This document shows positions 33,645 through 44,924 of a DNA stretch of 64,000 nt, in pieces (the stretch's first letter is position 1; every line of letters begins with the position of its first letter). The position numbers and the translations under genes are program-made. The DNA comes from Enoplosus armatus (Eukaryota; Chordata; Actinopteri; Centrarchiformes; Enoplosidae), in assembly GCF_043641665.1 (NCBI RefSeq), contig NC_092192.1:3113658-3177657 (forward strand), read 5' to 3'. Under the pieces are notes generated by a model. The model ran no database searches and was not told the origin of the DNA. It saw nothing but the letters and a program-made list of their open reading frames with translations.

Positions 33645-34785
33645 TCATACTTTTGCGCACCTACATGAGTGCACACACAAACACTGATACATTCAAACAG
33701 ACAGAGACAGGAGCAGTGTGTCTATTGATTTCCGGATGAACATCGATCACATGCACAATTAATTGTTCTTTGAGGCGTAGCGGCTCTGATCATCATCCGA
33801 CTTCAGTTGGAGATCAATACAGAGAGACGGGAGGGTGGAGGTTGTTTTTCATTCAGGGAAGAACAGCAATGCTTCATATACTGACAGTAACCCCCCGATC
33901 CTTTAATTTACTAAGTTACTTTACTAAGACGTAGAAATACCGCATTACAAGTAAATGTGTTATGTAATGGTTATGTTCTCACCACCTGGTGCTCCATGAT
34001 GCTGCATCGTTTGTACAACAGGAAAACATTTAACATGTTAATACTTTTGTCCTTCCTACATCCTGTTTTTGTTTTATTTCACCTTATTACAAATAATCCG
34101 GCACCACTACAGCCGCTGCTGCTGTTTGATCATCAGCTGATAGAGGCTCGTCGTCACACCTGTCACCTCATACACTCACCTGAACAACGAGCTGCACAGT
34201 CAAATTAAGACTGATGAAGGTCTAAGGCTGAAATCACTCCCTATGTACAGTATTTATTTTAATACTTCATTTAATATTTATGGTAATATGATGCACATAT
34301 CTTTACATATTTCTTATTTTCTATTTCTCATAGTGTTTCTGATTCAGATTCTGTATAGTGCACTATATTTATCCTCTGCCAGTGTGTTTATTATTATATA
34401 TTATGTTAATCACAGTCATGCGACATTTTGACTTGTCACAGTAGGAAAAGGTGTTACTATTTACACCTGTGCTTTTCTTACTGTGACAGGTCTGCACCTG
34501 TCTAAATCTGTGGACAGAGACCTTATGTGGGGAGTGTGGGTGTGTGTGGGTGTGTGTGGGTGGACCACAGGTATGTAGGGGCTTTAACAGGTAAGTTGAC
34601 TAACAAGCCAAACTCCCAGAAACATAATTCCCAGAACAACATTTTCACCAAGACAGTATGAGAGAGACGGTCTGTCTGATTCGATCCATGATAAACATCC
34701 CTGTGTATGTTGGTGTGTGTACGAGAGACTCTTCTTGTTCTGAACAGAGTGTGTGTAATGTGGGTCTGTGTTTAATTCCTTTGTT
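33645..34785. other. AT-rich DNA with possible retroelement remnant
   Basis: AGACTGATGAAGGTCTAAGG then CTGAAATC (34207-34234) resembles a phrase frequent in fish retroelement 3' regions. It is followed by AT-rich sequence to 34430. No coding part remains, so the assignment is weak. Confidence 0.25.
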
Positions 34786-34788
34786 CGG

Positions 34789-34792
<4 letters not shown>

Positions 34793-34820
<28 letters not shown>
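34793..34820 (+). repeat. (TG)14 microsatellite
   Basis: Uninterrupted TG array. Confidence 0.9.
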
Positions 34821-34923
34821 ACCGTATTACCATGCAGGATGTCTTCTAGGGAGAACATGTTTTATTTCTTTTTTTCTGAATTGTATCTGTGTGTATTCAT
34901 GTGTGTTTACAGGACTCCTCACA

Positions 34924-34927
<4 letters not shown>

Positions 34928-34964
<37 letters not shown>
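34928..34964 (+). repeat. (TG)18 microsatellite
   Basis: Uninterrupted TG array about 100 bp after the previous one. Confidence 0.95.
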
Positions 34965-34966
<2 letters not shown>

Positions 34967-35131
34967 CCTCAGCACTAGTGTGTATTGCTACACGGTGTTG
35001 TATTGATTAGTTAGCACACTGTTGTCTCTCCCTATTCCAGCTAAATGGGAAATTAAAGCTAACTGTCACACAATTCTGCACTGAAACTCCATCAATAATT
35101 CAGCCCTCCCCCCTGGTCGACTCTAGTTCAT

Positions 35132-35168
35132 ACACACACACACGCACGTACACACACACACACACACT
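35132..35168 (+). repeat. Interrupted (CA)n microsatellite
   Basis: CA arrays broken by GCACGTA. Confidence 0.85.
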
Positions 35169-35297
35169 TCATAATGAAGACACACACAAGAAAACAGTCT
35201 AATAAAAATGCAGAAGTAAAAACAGGGAGACACAGTAACACACATACACAAAATTGACAAAAACAAATACACACACAATGACAAATACAGTAACTCT

Positions 35298-35298
<1 letters not shown>

Positions 35299-35330
<32 letters not shown>
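35299..35330 (+). repeat. (AC)16 microsatellite
   Basis: Uninterrupted AC array. Confidence 0.95.
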
Positions 35331-35333
<3 letters not shown>

Positions 35334-35334
35334 G

Positions 35335-35985
35335 GAAATAAGGAATACCAACACAGTCAGCTCTCAGGTGATCACACGTCATGATCAGCTGTTGGTCATT
35401 ATATTGGGAGTGTTTGAACATCTGATCCATCATCAGATGTTTTCAGGTTCCTCCTCACAGCAGACTGTAGTAACATGTTCTACCCATGAGCCCCTGAGCA
35501 CGACATCCAGCTCCCACAACTACAGTCTCCAACACCATTAACAAGGGATTTCCTGCAGCTTGTTCATAGTGGAGGTGGACCACTTGTAGTCCACTCCAGT
35601 GATGTATGCACTTTTGTCAGTTGGGGGTAATTCAGTGTTATTATCTATTGACTTTCAAGGGAATTGTGTTGTGCTGTTAAATCAAAAGTTTACTTGGAGG
35701 CATGAAAGTTCTTGCACATTATAAAGTCTTATCTAAAGGTGTGTAGGATCAAAAAACTATTGATTGGAAAGAACTCACAACTACACTTTGGTCCTTTCAT
35801 CAGGTAAAATTCATTACTTGAAGGTCTAAGGAGTGAATTGAGAATTTGTGACCAATAGTGTACGAGATTCTTCCCTCCAAGTTGTTGAAGGTTTTCTTGT
35901 GACGTCTGATGTAATTAAACGTTCAGAGGAAAAGAGCAGACATGCTATTTCAAACCGCAAAGGCCATATATTCAATGAGTGAGGC
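35335..35985. other. Non-coding, nothing recognised
   Basis: Ordinary AT-leaning sequence without genes or recognisable repeats. Confidence 0.45.
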
Positions 35986-35989
35986 TATC

Positions 35990-36560
35990 AGGATGTCAGT
36001 CAGGCTTTTTTTATGGTTAATGTTGGAGGTATTTGACACAATCGGCCAAAATCAGAATAACTGGAGAATAATTTCACATGCACATCAGGAGACTGGCAGC
36101 TCTGCAGGTCGAGTATCACTAGAACATGAATAGCTGTTGCTTTTTGAGTCGGTAAGAACAAAACTATACAAAGCAAATCAAAAGACAACCTTAATACAAC
36201 ATTAAACTTATAAAGTGGAGCCTTCAGGGCAAAAGAGGTCGGTGTAGCACAGCGGTTGTGAAGACAGACATATCGAGTGTAATTCAAATATAGCCAGAAG
36301 TCAGAATTGAAATCTATCCAGAAAACCACTGAGCTGTAAATACAGTGGCTGATGGCAAAGCTAAAGATCTGATGCTTATTTTCAGCTCTTGGCTTGAATG
36401 GCAGCGTGTACTTAATAACCCAGAGAGAGAAAAAATCAGGAGACTGAAACACAAACAACGAAGAGAGAGACAGCGAGAAATAAAAACCCCAATTCCCCCT
36501 CTCTGCAAACTGAGCGAAAACCAAACCAAATCTCCAATGACTTTCTGTGAAATTCAAATT
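35990..36560. promoter_or_regulatory. Candidate CNE, about 570 bp
   Basis: A long stretch without tandem repeats. Features include GAATAATTTCACATGCACAT, CATGAATAGCTGTTGC, a middle with many AATT/ATTG words, and CTGTAAATACAGTGG (an inverted CTGTA..TACAG pair). A 231-codon minus frame (36000-36695) overlaps. It is Ser/Phe/Leu-rich with no domain, and it extends into GA/CT low complexity, so I do not call it a gene, though it is the longest minus-strand frame in the window. Confidence 0.38.
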
Positions 36561-37070
36561 CTCCCCCCAGCCGAACTCACCAGGGAGGGGAAGAGGGATG
36601 GATGATGGAGCGTGTAGGACGGCAGAGTGATTGGACGATAGAGGAATTAAAGGAAAACATGGCCAGGATGATGATGACGATGATGATGTTAGCAACGCGA
36701 CGCCGAGCCTCTGTCAGCGGGGACGGAGGCAGCACGAGACGTGATCGATGCTTACAAATCATCTATGAAAGAGAAGTGAAACATGGAGAGTTGGACAGAG
36801 AGATGAGGACTGGAAGAGGAGGGGGGGGGGTAAGATGAGTAGATGGGAGATGTGACTGTCGACGACAGGAAGTGAGAGGATTCGGGGAGACGGAGTGATA
36901 AAGAGAGTGAGATGAGAGCAAAGTCCTAATAATCATCTCTTCAACTTATCTCCCTGTTGCAACAAATCTCTCTCCTCTTTCTCCCTCTCTTTACCCCTCC
37001 CTCCTTAGTTCGTTATACCCCCCCCCTGCCTCCCTTTTCCCCTCTCTCCATCTCCATCTCCATCTCTCTC
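36561..37070. repeat. Purine-rich and CT-rich low complexity
   Basis: GATGATGAT-type triplets near 36668-36690, ten G at 36821-36830, nine C at 37018-37026, and CT-rich DNA to 37075. Confidence 0.6.
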
Positions 37071-37074
37071 CCTC

Positions 37075-37215
37075 CACCAGGCTTCCAGCTTCAGAAGCGA
37101 AGCTCCATCTGATCAATAATGGATGCTGCTGTCTCCTACACTGCTGGAGAAGGGCCGGTACATTAGGTAATGCAGGGGCTACATTTAACTGGATGGGCTT
37201 GTTAATGCGTCCCGC
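37075..37215. promoter_or_regulatory. Candidate CNE
   Basis: GATCAATAATGGATGCTG and CTTGTTAATGCGTCCCGC lie in balanced sequence between a CT tract and an 18-C run. Repeat-free and non-coding. Confidence 0.38.
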
Positions 37216-37238
37216 TGGGGAAACACCCTCCCAACGCC

Positions 37239-37256
37239 ACCCCCCCCCCCCCCCCC
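37239..37256 (+). repeat. C homopolymer, 18 bases
   Basis: Eighteen consecutive C. Confidence 0.9.
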
Positions 37257-37341
37257 GTACCCCCCCTTGCAACACACACATACACATGCACATACTAACT
37301 CACCCATTCACCTGCCCCGCCTGCTGCCTCACCCGCCACCA

Positions 37342-37343
<2 letters not shown>

Positions 37344-37385
<42 letters not shown>
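37344..37385 (+). repeat. (AT)21 microsatellite
   Basis: Uninterrupted AT array of about 42 bp, able to extrude as a cruciform. Confidence 0.95.
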
Positions 37386-37388
<3 letters not shown>

Positions 37389-37574
37389 ACACACAAAATA
37401 ACGATGAGTCATATTAGGTTGAATATCGGTCAGCAGCATTTATCAGCTGTAAAGAGGTCTTGCTATCAACTCTGTGATATGTGAGCTTGTGAATCAGACT
37501 GGTCATAAGAGTCTGCAGCCCCGGGGCAGACTCTGTGAGGTTGTAATGCTCATTGTGAAGAAAACTTTTAGAGA

Positions 37575-37752
37575 AACCAAAGTATCTGATGAGGGTACTC
37601 GATAAAAAGCCAGATGATTACCAAAGTTCACAAAGACCACGAATGTGGTAATCCATCCAACAGTTCACTCTGAACCACAAAGGTCAACCTGCTGGTGGCG
37701 CTAGAGGAAAAAAGTCATTAGTATTCAGGGTTAGGGTCCATAAATGTACACT
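37575..37752 (+). mobile_element. Fragment of the same teleost repeat as 25543 (middle part)
   Basis: Contains ACCAAAGTATCTGATGAG, AAAAAGCCAGATGATTACCA, GTAATCCATCCAACAGTT, AACCACAAAGGTCAACCTGC and TGGTGGCGCTAGAGGAAAA. The 'GGTGGCGCTAGA', 'AATCCATCCAA' and 'TCAACCT' phrases in this order are diagnostic in my memory of a very common fish repeat, and lie downstream of the part seen at 25543-25707. Non-coding. Confidence 0.6.
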
Positions 37753-37754
37753 TC

Positions 37755-38875
37755 ATCTCAATTCAGGTGATCTCTTCCTGCCTCAGGGCGCCTTACCCCG
37801 AGTCCTTATGAGGATTCCCTCATTGTTATATAAATGTTGGAAACATCACTGAGCGTGAACATGTTTCCCTGTTTTGATTGCTTTATTCATCACTCAGCAT
37901 GCCGTGTTGCGCCAGAAACTCTAGAGGATTTATAGTAATGCATAAAAGAGATATTCCCTGAAAACATATGTCGAGGTGATGCAATATGCATGCAGTTGTT
38001 AGGATAGATCATGTCTGCGAGTGCTGCACCACAAATATTATGTTAGAATATGTGAATCAGTTATGACGGATCTATAGTTTTGTATTTAAGATGCAGATTG
38101 AAGCAGGAAGGCTGTGATACCAATTTTAATTGGACAAACCTTCTCATCCAAAGCACCAGGCCGTACAGGAATAGATTTTTAGTAGGACTGGTCGGAGTGG
38201 GAAATAAAACTGATCCAGGGTGGTTTATATTTTCTTGAATCCTAAAATCAAAGAAAAACACATTTGTGTAATAACTTCATGTGTTTAGGTTCCCCAAAAC
38301 CTTTTCATTCAACATCTAATGATCCATATGAAGGGAGGATGAAGCTCTACAAGCGTCTCTGTCAATAAAGCTTGAGAACTGTGTGACTCCTTCATGGTTC
38401 TTGGTTTTAGGTTTTACATTTTAGGCTCTGTGATTGGATGTTCCTCACTGAAATGCTTCTTGGGAGTTGTAGTTGACTTCTTCTGTTAAATGTTCACACT
38501 TTTGTACCTTGGACTTACTATATCAGACACAGATATTTATTAACACTGATGCTCATCTTTTTTTACTGACAATTCAACCAGTTGGGTTTCAAGCCCATTC
38601 AAGCCTTCACCTAACTTATTTTTAAAACCTTCTAACCTGTAACAGCACCAAGAGATGACTTTAAAATATGAGCTCAGAAAACAGAGACACAGGGAACCTG
38701 AGAGCTTGAACTGCACTGTACAGTTTGTTCTTTACTGTAACAGTTCAATGTCTGGCAGAACATCTTCATTTGAGCATCTGTAGGGTGAATTTGTGGTGGC
38801 TGAACTGAAGTAAACTGGACAGTTTTGTGATCTAAGGTGATAAAATGGTCTTTTTACATAAAAATCTCTCCATGT
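37755..38875. other. Non-coding, nothing recognised
   Basis: About 1.1 kb, AT-leaning. No gene or repeat assigned; TTGGGAGTTGTAGTTG near 38461 is a phrase common in fish repeats but isolated. Confidence 0.4.
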
Positions 38876-38879
38876 GCAG

Positions 38880-39180
38880 ATTTATGCCTGAGGTCTCAGG
38901 GCTGCTCCACATCTTCTTGTCACTTTTCTCTATTTGAGAGGCCCTCGCTGGCCCCGCTCAGCCCCGCGTAGCCCCAGATGAAAACCATGATTGGTCCTCT
39001 GTGGGAATTTTAAAGGGCCCTCAATTAGGCGTCCATGGAAGTGCCTATTCATCCCCATTCTGCATGCGGGCCTCGGCTGGGGTCCTGAACCCGCGCTCCG
39101 CTCAGCTCTCTTTAACGTGGCGGCTGGACTCGCCCCGCCGGGCGACGTGCATCATATGCAAAAGAGAAGCTGAGGAGGAG
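38880..39180. promoter_or_regulatory. Candidate CNE with GC core
   Basis: CCCTCAATTAGGCGTCC, then CTATTCATCCCC and a CpG-containing GC-rich middle. It ends at ATATGCAAA (39154-39162, a POU/octamer-like word) before a GA-rich tract. Motif-rich, repeat-free and non-coding. Confidence 0.42.
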
Positions 39181-39570
39181 AGAGGCAATGAGCAAGAGAA
39201 AGGAAGGAGCAGTGAGGAGGGAACAGACTGCATGAATACATCTGCATGTGAGAGAGGTTGGTGCTGAAAGAGACAAAGAGATGAAGTCAATCTTCCAACG
39301 TCTGTAAGCAAAACTAAAACTATAAATATAATCAATAAATCTAAAAAAGAAACTGTGAAAGAGAAACGAAGCATTTTCTGTGTATACTTTCAGTTTTTCA
39401 TGTACGATTTCTTGCTTTTGATCGTTTTAGTCTTGAATTAACTTCAACATCAAACCAAAGATTCACAAAACCTTCAGTGCAGTTAAATATTGCAGAGAAT
39501 GTTTTGTTTTGACATAATTTCCAGCCCGATTTTATGAAACGCTGCAGGTAGCAGCTTTCTTTGGCATCTC
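39181..39570. other. Purine-rich then AT-rich spacer
   Basis: GA-rich to 39275, AT-rich afterwards. Nothing recognised. Confidence 0.4.
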
Positions 39571-39572
39571 AA

Positions 39573-39603
39573 CTATATATATATTTATATATATATATAT
39601 ATA
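39573..39603 (+). repeat. (AT)n microsatellite, interrupted
   Basis: AT array with one TTT interruption. Confidence 0.9.
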
Positions 39604-39604
39604 C

Positions 39605-40080
39605 ACAGATCTTGTAACTGTTGGTGCAGCCTGTCATCATCACTCACTCAGTGACAACATGTGGTGCTGGAAAAAACATTGCCACTCAGAATAATCAGCA
39701 AATATTTTATTTGGCAAAGAAAACAAGTAGTATATAAAAGCATTTTGTGGGAAACAGGGATGACAATATCAGAATATCCCAGGACGCTAACTGCTGTAAA
39801 TGGATGCAGAACTTGAACTTTTTGTGGCTGTTGGTAAACTAGTATATTAGAAACAGGTTGAACAAACACACCTGTGAAATGTAGCTTTTCAACACAAGTC
39901 TGTGGAAGATTTTCAGTGTTTTTGGATGGAAACAGTTAATTTGGGAGTCAGCTCAAAAGTGAGTGGGGGGCGGGGGGACAAGAAAGAGATTAAAGATGGA
40001 GAAATACAAGAGAGGGAGGAAGAGGGTGAGGAGGATTTAATGTGGCCTCCCCCCTTCAGTTGGTGGTTAATGACTTCTGA
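39605..40080. other. Non-coding, nothing recognised
   Basis: Mixed sequence, becoming G/A-rich after 39965. No gene. Confidence 0.4.
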
Positions 40081-40096
40081 TGGGTAAGAGAAACAT

Positions 40097-40600
40097 GAGG
40101 AGGAGGAGGAGGAGGAGGAGAGGAGTGAGGAGGGGCGGCAGGTGTGACTGTCATAACCAATAACAGACACACACCTTGTGCTCCACTATTCACACACACA
40201 CACACACACACCTTAACTTCCGTCTTCTCCTTTTCATCATGGCTACCCAGCCTCCTCCTCCTCCTCCTCCTCCTCCTCCTCTCATTTTGTCTGTTGCTTT
40301 TTCACTCTCTAACACTTCCTCTCCTCTTCGCCCTCACCTCATCTTTCATCCCTCACCTCCTTCCCCTCCTCTCCTCCATCGTCTACTCTCCTTTTTTTTT
40401 TCCTGTCACCACCCGACTTTCCACTCTCCTCCTTCCCCCTCGTCTGTAACCTCCCTCCATCATCCATCCGACCTGCTCGCTCTCTCCTCTCCTTCTTTCA
40501 TCCCTTCCTCCTCCCTCTATCCTTTTTCCATCCTCACCTCTCTCCCTCCTCCTCCCCCTCCTCCTCCTCCCTCCGTTGCTCTTTCACCCTCTCCACACTT
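40097..40600 (+). repeat. (AGG)8, (CA)10, (CCT)10 and pyrimidine tract
   Basis: AGG units at 40097-40121, CA array at 40191-40211, CCT units at 40251-40281, then CT-rich DNA to 40600 with ten T at 40392-40401. The 148-codon Pro/Ser/Leu frame across it has no domain and reflects low complexity. Confidence 0.85.
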
Positions 40601-40604
40601 GTCG

Positions 40605-40724
40605 TCCCGATTATGCAGATGAGTGTTTGTGGCGGGGCCCTAAAAAGCAGATTAGGGCCAGGGAGCCGCTTGATTGTGACATGGCTATTCCACAGAGGCC
40701 AGCAGGAGGGCGGCATTAGCTCAC

Positions 40725-40725
<1 letters not shown>
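40605..40725. promoter_or_regulatory. Candidate CNE
   Basis: CGATTATGCAGATGAG (POU-like), AAAAGCAGATTAGGGCC and CGGCATTAGCTCACGTG within 115 bp of balanced sequence between a CT tract and a TG array. Short but motif-dense. Confidence 0.38.

Positions 40726-40738
<13 letters not shown>

Positions 40739-40772
<34 letters not shown>
40739..40772 (+). repeat. (TG)17 microsatellite
   Basis: Uninterrupted TG array. A further (TG)10 lies at 40909-40928. Confidence 0.95.
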
Positions 40773-40774
<2 letters not shown>

Positions 40775-40929
40775 TCGTGTGTGTGATTCAAAGTAGTCAC
40801 CCATCTCCATCCCTTGTGTTTTCCCTCATTCCTGACATGGTGCTGGTGGTGTCTACACAGATGAGTGTGTGTTGCATGCATGTGTCTGTGTGTGTTTGTG
40901 AAGTAAATGTGTGTGTGTGTGTGTGTGAC

Positions 40930-41460
40930 TGTGTATAATCATACGTGTGCGTTGATGTGGGAGTGTGTCTAAGCATGTGAAAGGGCAGGAGACGGAGAGT
41001 GCAAGATGGCAAGCCACTTAGTGAAGGCCCATATGTGTGTGTGAATGTGTGTGTGCGTGTGTTCAGTGTCCTGGGACAGGCCTTAATGGGGAGACGTGGC
41101 AGTTGGACACTGTACAGGATGAAAGTGGCACTACCGCCTGTTATGGGATGCACACACACACAGTCACACACACACTGTATATTCCATATGGTCCAGCCAT
41201 CCACCTTAAATGGAACACACTTAAGCCTCAGTTAATATCCAGCAGAAAGGTTCAACCAGTGTGGGGGGGTTTAAGTAGAATAAATTATGTCAATCAGGAA
41301 TTTAAAAAGGAAAATCATGTTTTTGTTTTTACAACCTGGGTCATATTTTCAGCCATTATTCTTCTACAATATTTAACTGTAAATCAAGCAACCAGACAAT
41401 CAGACGGGTCGTAAAGAAATCCCCAGATTATTGAAAGTGACCTCAGCAGAAACGTTGGAC
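40930..41460. other. Non-coding with scattered CA/TG
   Basis: Short TG/CA runs at about 41034-41060 and 41152-41175. No gene recognised. Confidence 0.45.
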
Positions 41461-41466
41461 AAATGG

Positions 41467-41489
41467 AATAATAATAATAATAATAATAA
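41467..41489 (+). repeat. (AAT)7 microsatellite
   Basis: AAT array followed by a poly-T near 41503. Confidence 0.9.
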
Positions 41490-42120
41490 GGTGTTGTTGT
41501 TTTTTTTATTACAAATAAGATTAAACTGGCTTGTTTACAAGCTGTGTGACCACTTGTGTTCCTGATATCTCAGCATCCCCAAAGTCTCAGCAATGAGCTT
41601 AGTGATTAAAATAACAATCAATAACAGTCAATAATTATGAAAATAAGACGTTGTGACATTTGGGGCTTATTCACTTTCTTGATATCACTCTCATATCTGT
41701 CTGTTGAATAACTAATCAACACGTTGTATCCTGTTTCGTTTGATCCGTACACAAAACAGAAATGCAGTTTATGTTTATGGTTTTATGGGGGGGGTTATGT
41801 GCCGGACTATTTCTTGTTTGGGCACAGTGACTTCCTGGATTATCAACTGGTTGCCTGACACATTTGCTATGAGATTGCATGGAGTCAAAAACAGGTCTCA
41901 GGTTTGCTGACAGTTTGTAGATATTTAGCTCTTTGTCATTCTGATGGTACATTTGTATTTGTCTTTGACTGTCCATTGGTCTGTCTGTCTGTCTGTCTGT
42001 CTGGGCATCTGTTTGTTTTCCAGCCTCTCTCTCTCTCTCTAATATTTTTCAACCTCTCTCTGCCAGCTGCAGCACTGCCCTACTTTCAGATGTCTGCCGT
42101 CTTTGCATTTGACAGCATGT
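41490..42120. other. Non-coding with (CTGT)6
   Basis: Contains an eight-G run at about 41787 and tandem CTGT at about 41979-42002, then a short CT run. No gene. Confidence 0.5.
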
Positions 42121-42124
42121 TTAA

Positions 42125-42450
42125 AGAAAATTAATATTTCAGCTGGCAAAGAAACGAAGGCTTCCATCTGATGTGTTTATCTCTGCTCGGCAGATGGGTA
42201 AGTGGGGAGCGAATATATACTGTACAACTACTGACGCACCTTGATTCTAAATTTCCAAGGCCTCTTTTTTATTTCATTTCACCAAATCACTGCAACAGAT
42301 AAAAGAAAAAGCCAGATTTGTCAGCGATAAGATTAGAGGGGAAGTCACAGGCAATGATACCGCCGAACAAAGCTTTAATTTTTCAAAAAGACTCAGCCCA
42401 TTAAATTTGCAAGTGCCCGTCTCATTTTGCAGACAATGTTTAAATATTGT
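42125..42450. promoter_or_regulatory. Candidate CNE, about 325 bp
   Basis: Repeat-free block with TCTGATGTGTTTATC, GAATATATACTGTACAAC, CAGCGATAAGATTAGAGG (GATA and TAATC words), AACAAAGCTTTAATTTTTC (SOX/TCF-like ACAAAG plus TTAA) and CCATTAAATTTGCAAG. The high motif density, even composition and absence of coding potential make this a good enhancer candidate. Confidence 0.48.
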
Positions 42451-42454
42451 AGCT

Positions 42455-42835
42455 GTTTTAATTCAGAAGCCCTGACCGTTTCCTCGCCATCCACGATCTT
42501 GTTCTTGAAGAAAGACAAGTGGAGGAGAGAGGCAGTTTAATCTGTCGTTCCTCTGTGAATAAAACTGTTTTCCATCGTGTCTCATCCCCCTGATGGCTGT
42601 TGATTCTGTGGACATGACAAAGATGAGTAGAATAACGTATGCCATCTGTGACTGCTTCTAAAGCTGCAACATGCAACTGATCTCACAATTAATGAAGGAA
42701 GAAATAAACGGCTGCATTATGTACAACATTAGCCTGAGTCTGTCCATGAGTCTGTGCTCTTGTTCACCTAAAAAATGGCTTTGATATTAGGACATTTTAA
42801 CCACTTAGGGTGGGCCTCGTCAGTCATGGTTAAAG
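42455..42835. other. Non-coding, nothing recognised
   Basis: Ordinary sequence, possibly a tail of the preceding element to about 42500. No gene. Confidence 0.4.
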
Positions 42836-42839
42836 GTTC

Positions 42840-43200
42840 AGACTACAGGAGTTTTGGGCTGATTTATCCCCGATTCTGACCTCCCGAGAATCGGTGGAGA
42901 AATCTGGTCTGGGACCTTGGTCGGTACCAATGTTCGACCCAGATTATCTGGTAATGTGAGGTGTTTTCAGATCCAGTCTTAAACCTCCCGAACTGCTCGC
43001 AGACTCGTCGCTCTGATAATTTCAAATATGTTTGATATTTACAATTTAAAATCTGGATGATTACGTCAGTACCTTCCGAGTGGGACCACAATAGCCAATG
43101 AGAGAAGCCGGTCTAAACACGTCTAGGAGCAGCTGATGGTGTTGCCAAGAAACGGTAAACATTTTAGCCCTAAGCTAGCAAACTACTGCTATGATCTGAG
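42840..43200. mobile_element. Probable teleost interspersed repeat
   Basis: GGGCTGATTTATCCCCGATT, GAGAATCGGTGGAGAAATCT, GGTACCAATGTTCGACCCAG, then AATTTAAAATCTGGATGATT and CCAATGAGAGAAG. This word order resembles a fish repeat in which 'ATCGGTCGGGGAAATC' and 'GTTCGACTCGGATTA' occur. The ends are not defined and there is no transposase. Confidence 0.45.
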
Positions 43201-44465
43201 CCCAGCTTAAGGCTCCACGGTGAATAAGTGTGAAAAAAAAACAAAAAACGGCAGCAGCTCACACGAAGGTGAATAGCATGAAATTGGACCCACACAAGAA
43301 CTATAATTGCAGACAAAAACTAGTCCACAAGGATGAGGGTTGCATTAACCTAGTGCTCTATGGAAGATATGACAATGAGTGTGCTGCACTGTTTTCATAT
43401 AAAAAAATCCATTTAAATCCATCCTGAAAAATATCCTGCAGCTTCATACATTTCTGATTATGGCACGACTGTGTTCGATGTATATGTGTGCTTACAGGTC
43501 TGCTTGTCTTCCTGATATGTTGAAGCCCACATGGGCATGAGAAAAAGGTAAATGACCCCGGCAGATGTGCATATAGGGCTCTCTGCCTGCGGTTTTGGCT
43601 GCAGTATGACTTGCTAATGTGCTTTCTGTCTTACTTGATGTACACTTGTGACAAGGAATTACGTGGTCTTGAGAGATGTACTCCAGTGCTGTACTTCCTT
43701 AAAGTTTGGGGACTTGCCAGAGACAGATGAAAAAAAAGGAACGGTCAACAGTGCACTTGAAACCACTTCTTGGTGAGCCCCCAAGAACCTTTCCACATTG
43801 TTAATAGAATATGTATTTCTAAATAGGAGTTTATCTACTTATTATTTGTTCAGGCTGTAGTGCTGTAGCCATTGCTCCACCATTCAACACTTCTTCCACC
43901 TACAAGTAGCTCCTCTGTTTCTGTCATGCATTGCATTATGGGGCAGATTTAGTACGAATGTTGACGTATTTACCCTTCTTGATTTGTCAGTTTTCACTGC
44001 TTGTAGTATGGTGTGCAGGTGAGACAGCGTAGGACCCTAAAGTGGCTAAAGAGGAAGAGGTAGATTGAGAAAAAAGTAACTGCAACTAAAATGTTTGACA
44101 CACCTGATGTTTTTTGTTTTGGTTTCCACAGCACTCTGTTTTCTCAGAGCTCGCTGTCTCACTGTTAAGTATTGCACACACAATACAAGACAGTCTTTCC
44201 TCTCAGTTAGATCATCACTGGGCAAATAGTTTTATCTGACCTGAAAAGGACTCATGACTACTTTGCCCCAAACGTACATTGGACCGGTTCAATCACACAT
44301 TTTTCTGCAGGGCATTTCTGATATAATATCAATATAATATCATAGAGAAAGTTTGATGGTAGAATCATATAAGCCTTGTTGCAGTATAAACAGTTTGCAC
44401 AGTGTGATAGCTACTGCAGCTCGCTACTACAATAACATCATCAGTTGTTTCCGTTAGAAAGGAGG
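43201..44465. other. Non-coding, weak regulatory-like patch
   Basis: 43495-43640 is balanced and repeat-free, with CAGATGTGCATATAGG. ATGCATTGCATTATGGGG near 43926 is a phrase common in fish repeats. No gene supported. Confidence 0.35.
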
Positions 44466-44469
44466 AAGT

Positions 44470-44800
44470 CGTTATTATAATGTGTGCATATGAAGACGTC
44501 GGGTTGTATTGGTTTCAGCCACAGAAGGCCGCTCGTTGTTTCCCGTTTCAGTCAATGTTGGTTCATTTTAAGCCATTTTAAGTCTCTCTAACCCTAACAA
44601 ACTGGTGTTTGTGCCTAAATCTAACCAAACATTAACCTTAGTGTTGTCAGATCATGAAAGTGATCGTCCTGTCCATAGCGGTGTCACATCAGAAGACGCT
44701 CATATGTGTCGTTCTGGAGGGCAGCACTTTGTCGTTTCATTTGAAAGACTTGTTGATAACATTGGTTTGTTAAATAGCCAAGAAATTGATCTCACAAGTG
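44470..44800 (+). mobile_element. Fragment of a teleost repeat
   Basis: GTTTCAGCCACAGAAGGCCG, then CCCGTTTCAGTCAATG, CTAACCCTAACAAACTGG, GCCTAAATCTAACCAAACAT and TCCTGTCCATAGCGGTGTCA. I recognise the run 'TTTGTGCCTAAACCTAACC' followed by 'CATTAACCTTAGTGTTGTCA' from many fish loci. The 132-codon frame starting at 44605 begins inside it and is a chance frame. Confidence 0.5.
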
Positions 44801-44924
44801 CAACTGTCTCAATTACCACTTACCATCATAGAAGGAACATACGGAAACCAGTGGTTCTAGCTTTAAGAGAGAAGGTACGGTGTGGTTCTTCAGGTAGAGT
44901 AGGGCTGATATTAAATCGTATGGT

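Noticed and set aside
34768..35433. Cys-Val and Thr-His repeat proteins
   Set aside because: Direct translations of TG/CA microsatellites.
36242..36275. SINE head (GTAGCACAGCGGTTGTG)
   Set aside because: Resembles the start of tRNA-derived SINEs only loosely. No box B, tail or flanking duplication.
40144..40622. Pro/Ser-rich 148-codon protein
   Set aside because: Covers CA, CCT and CT arrays; no constant frame and no domain.
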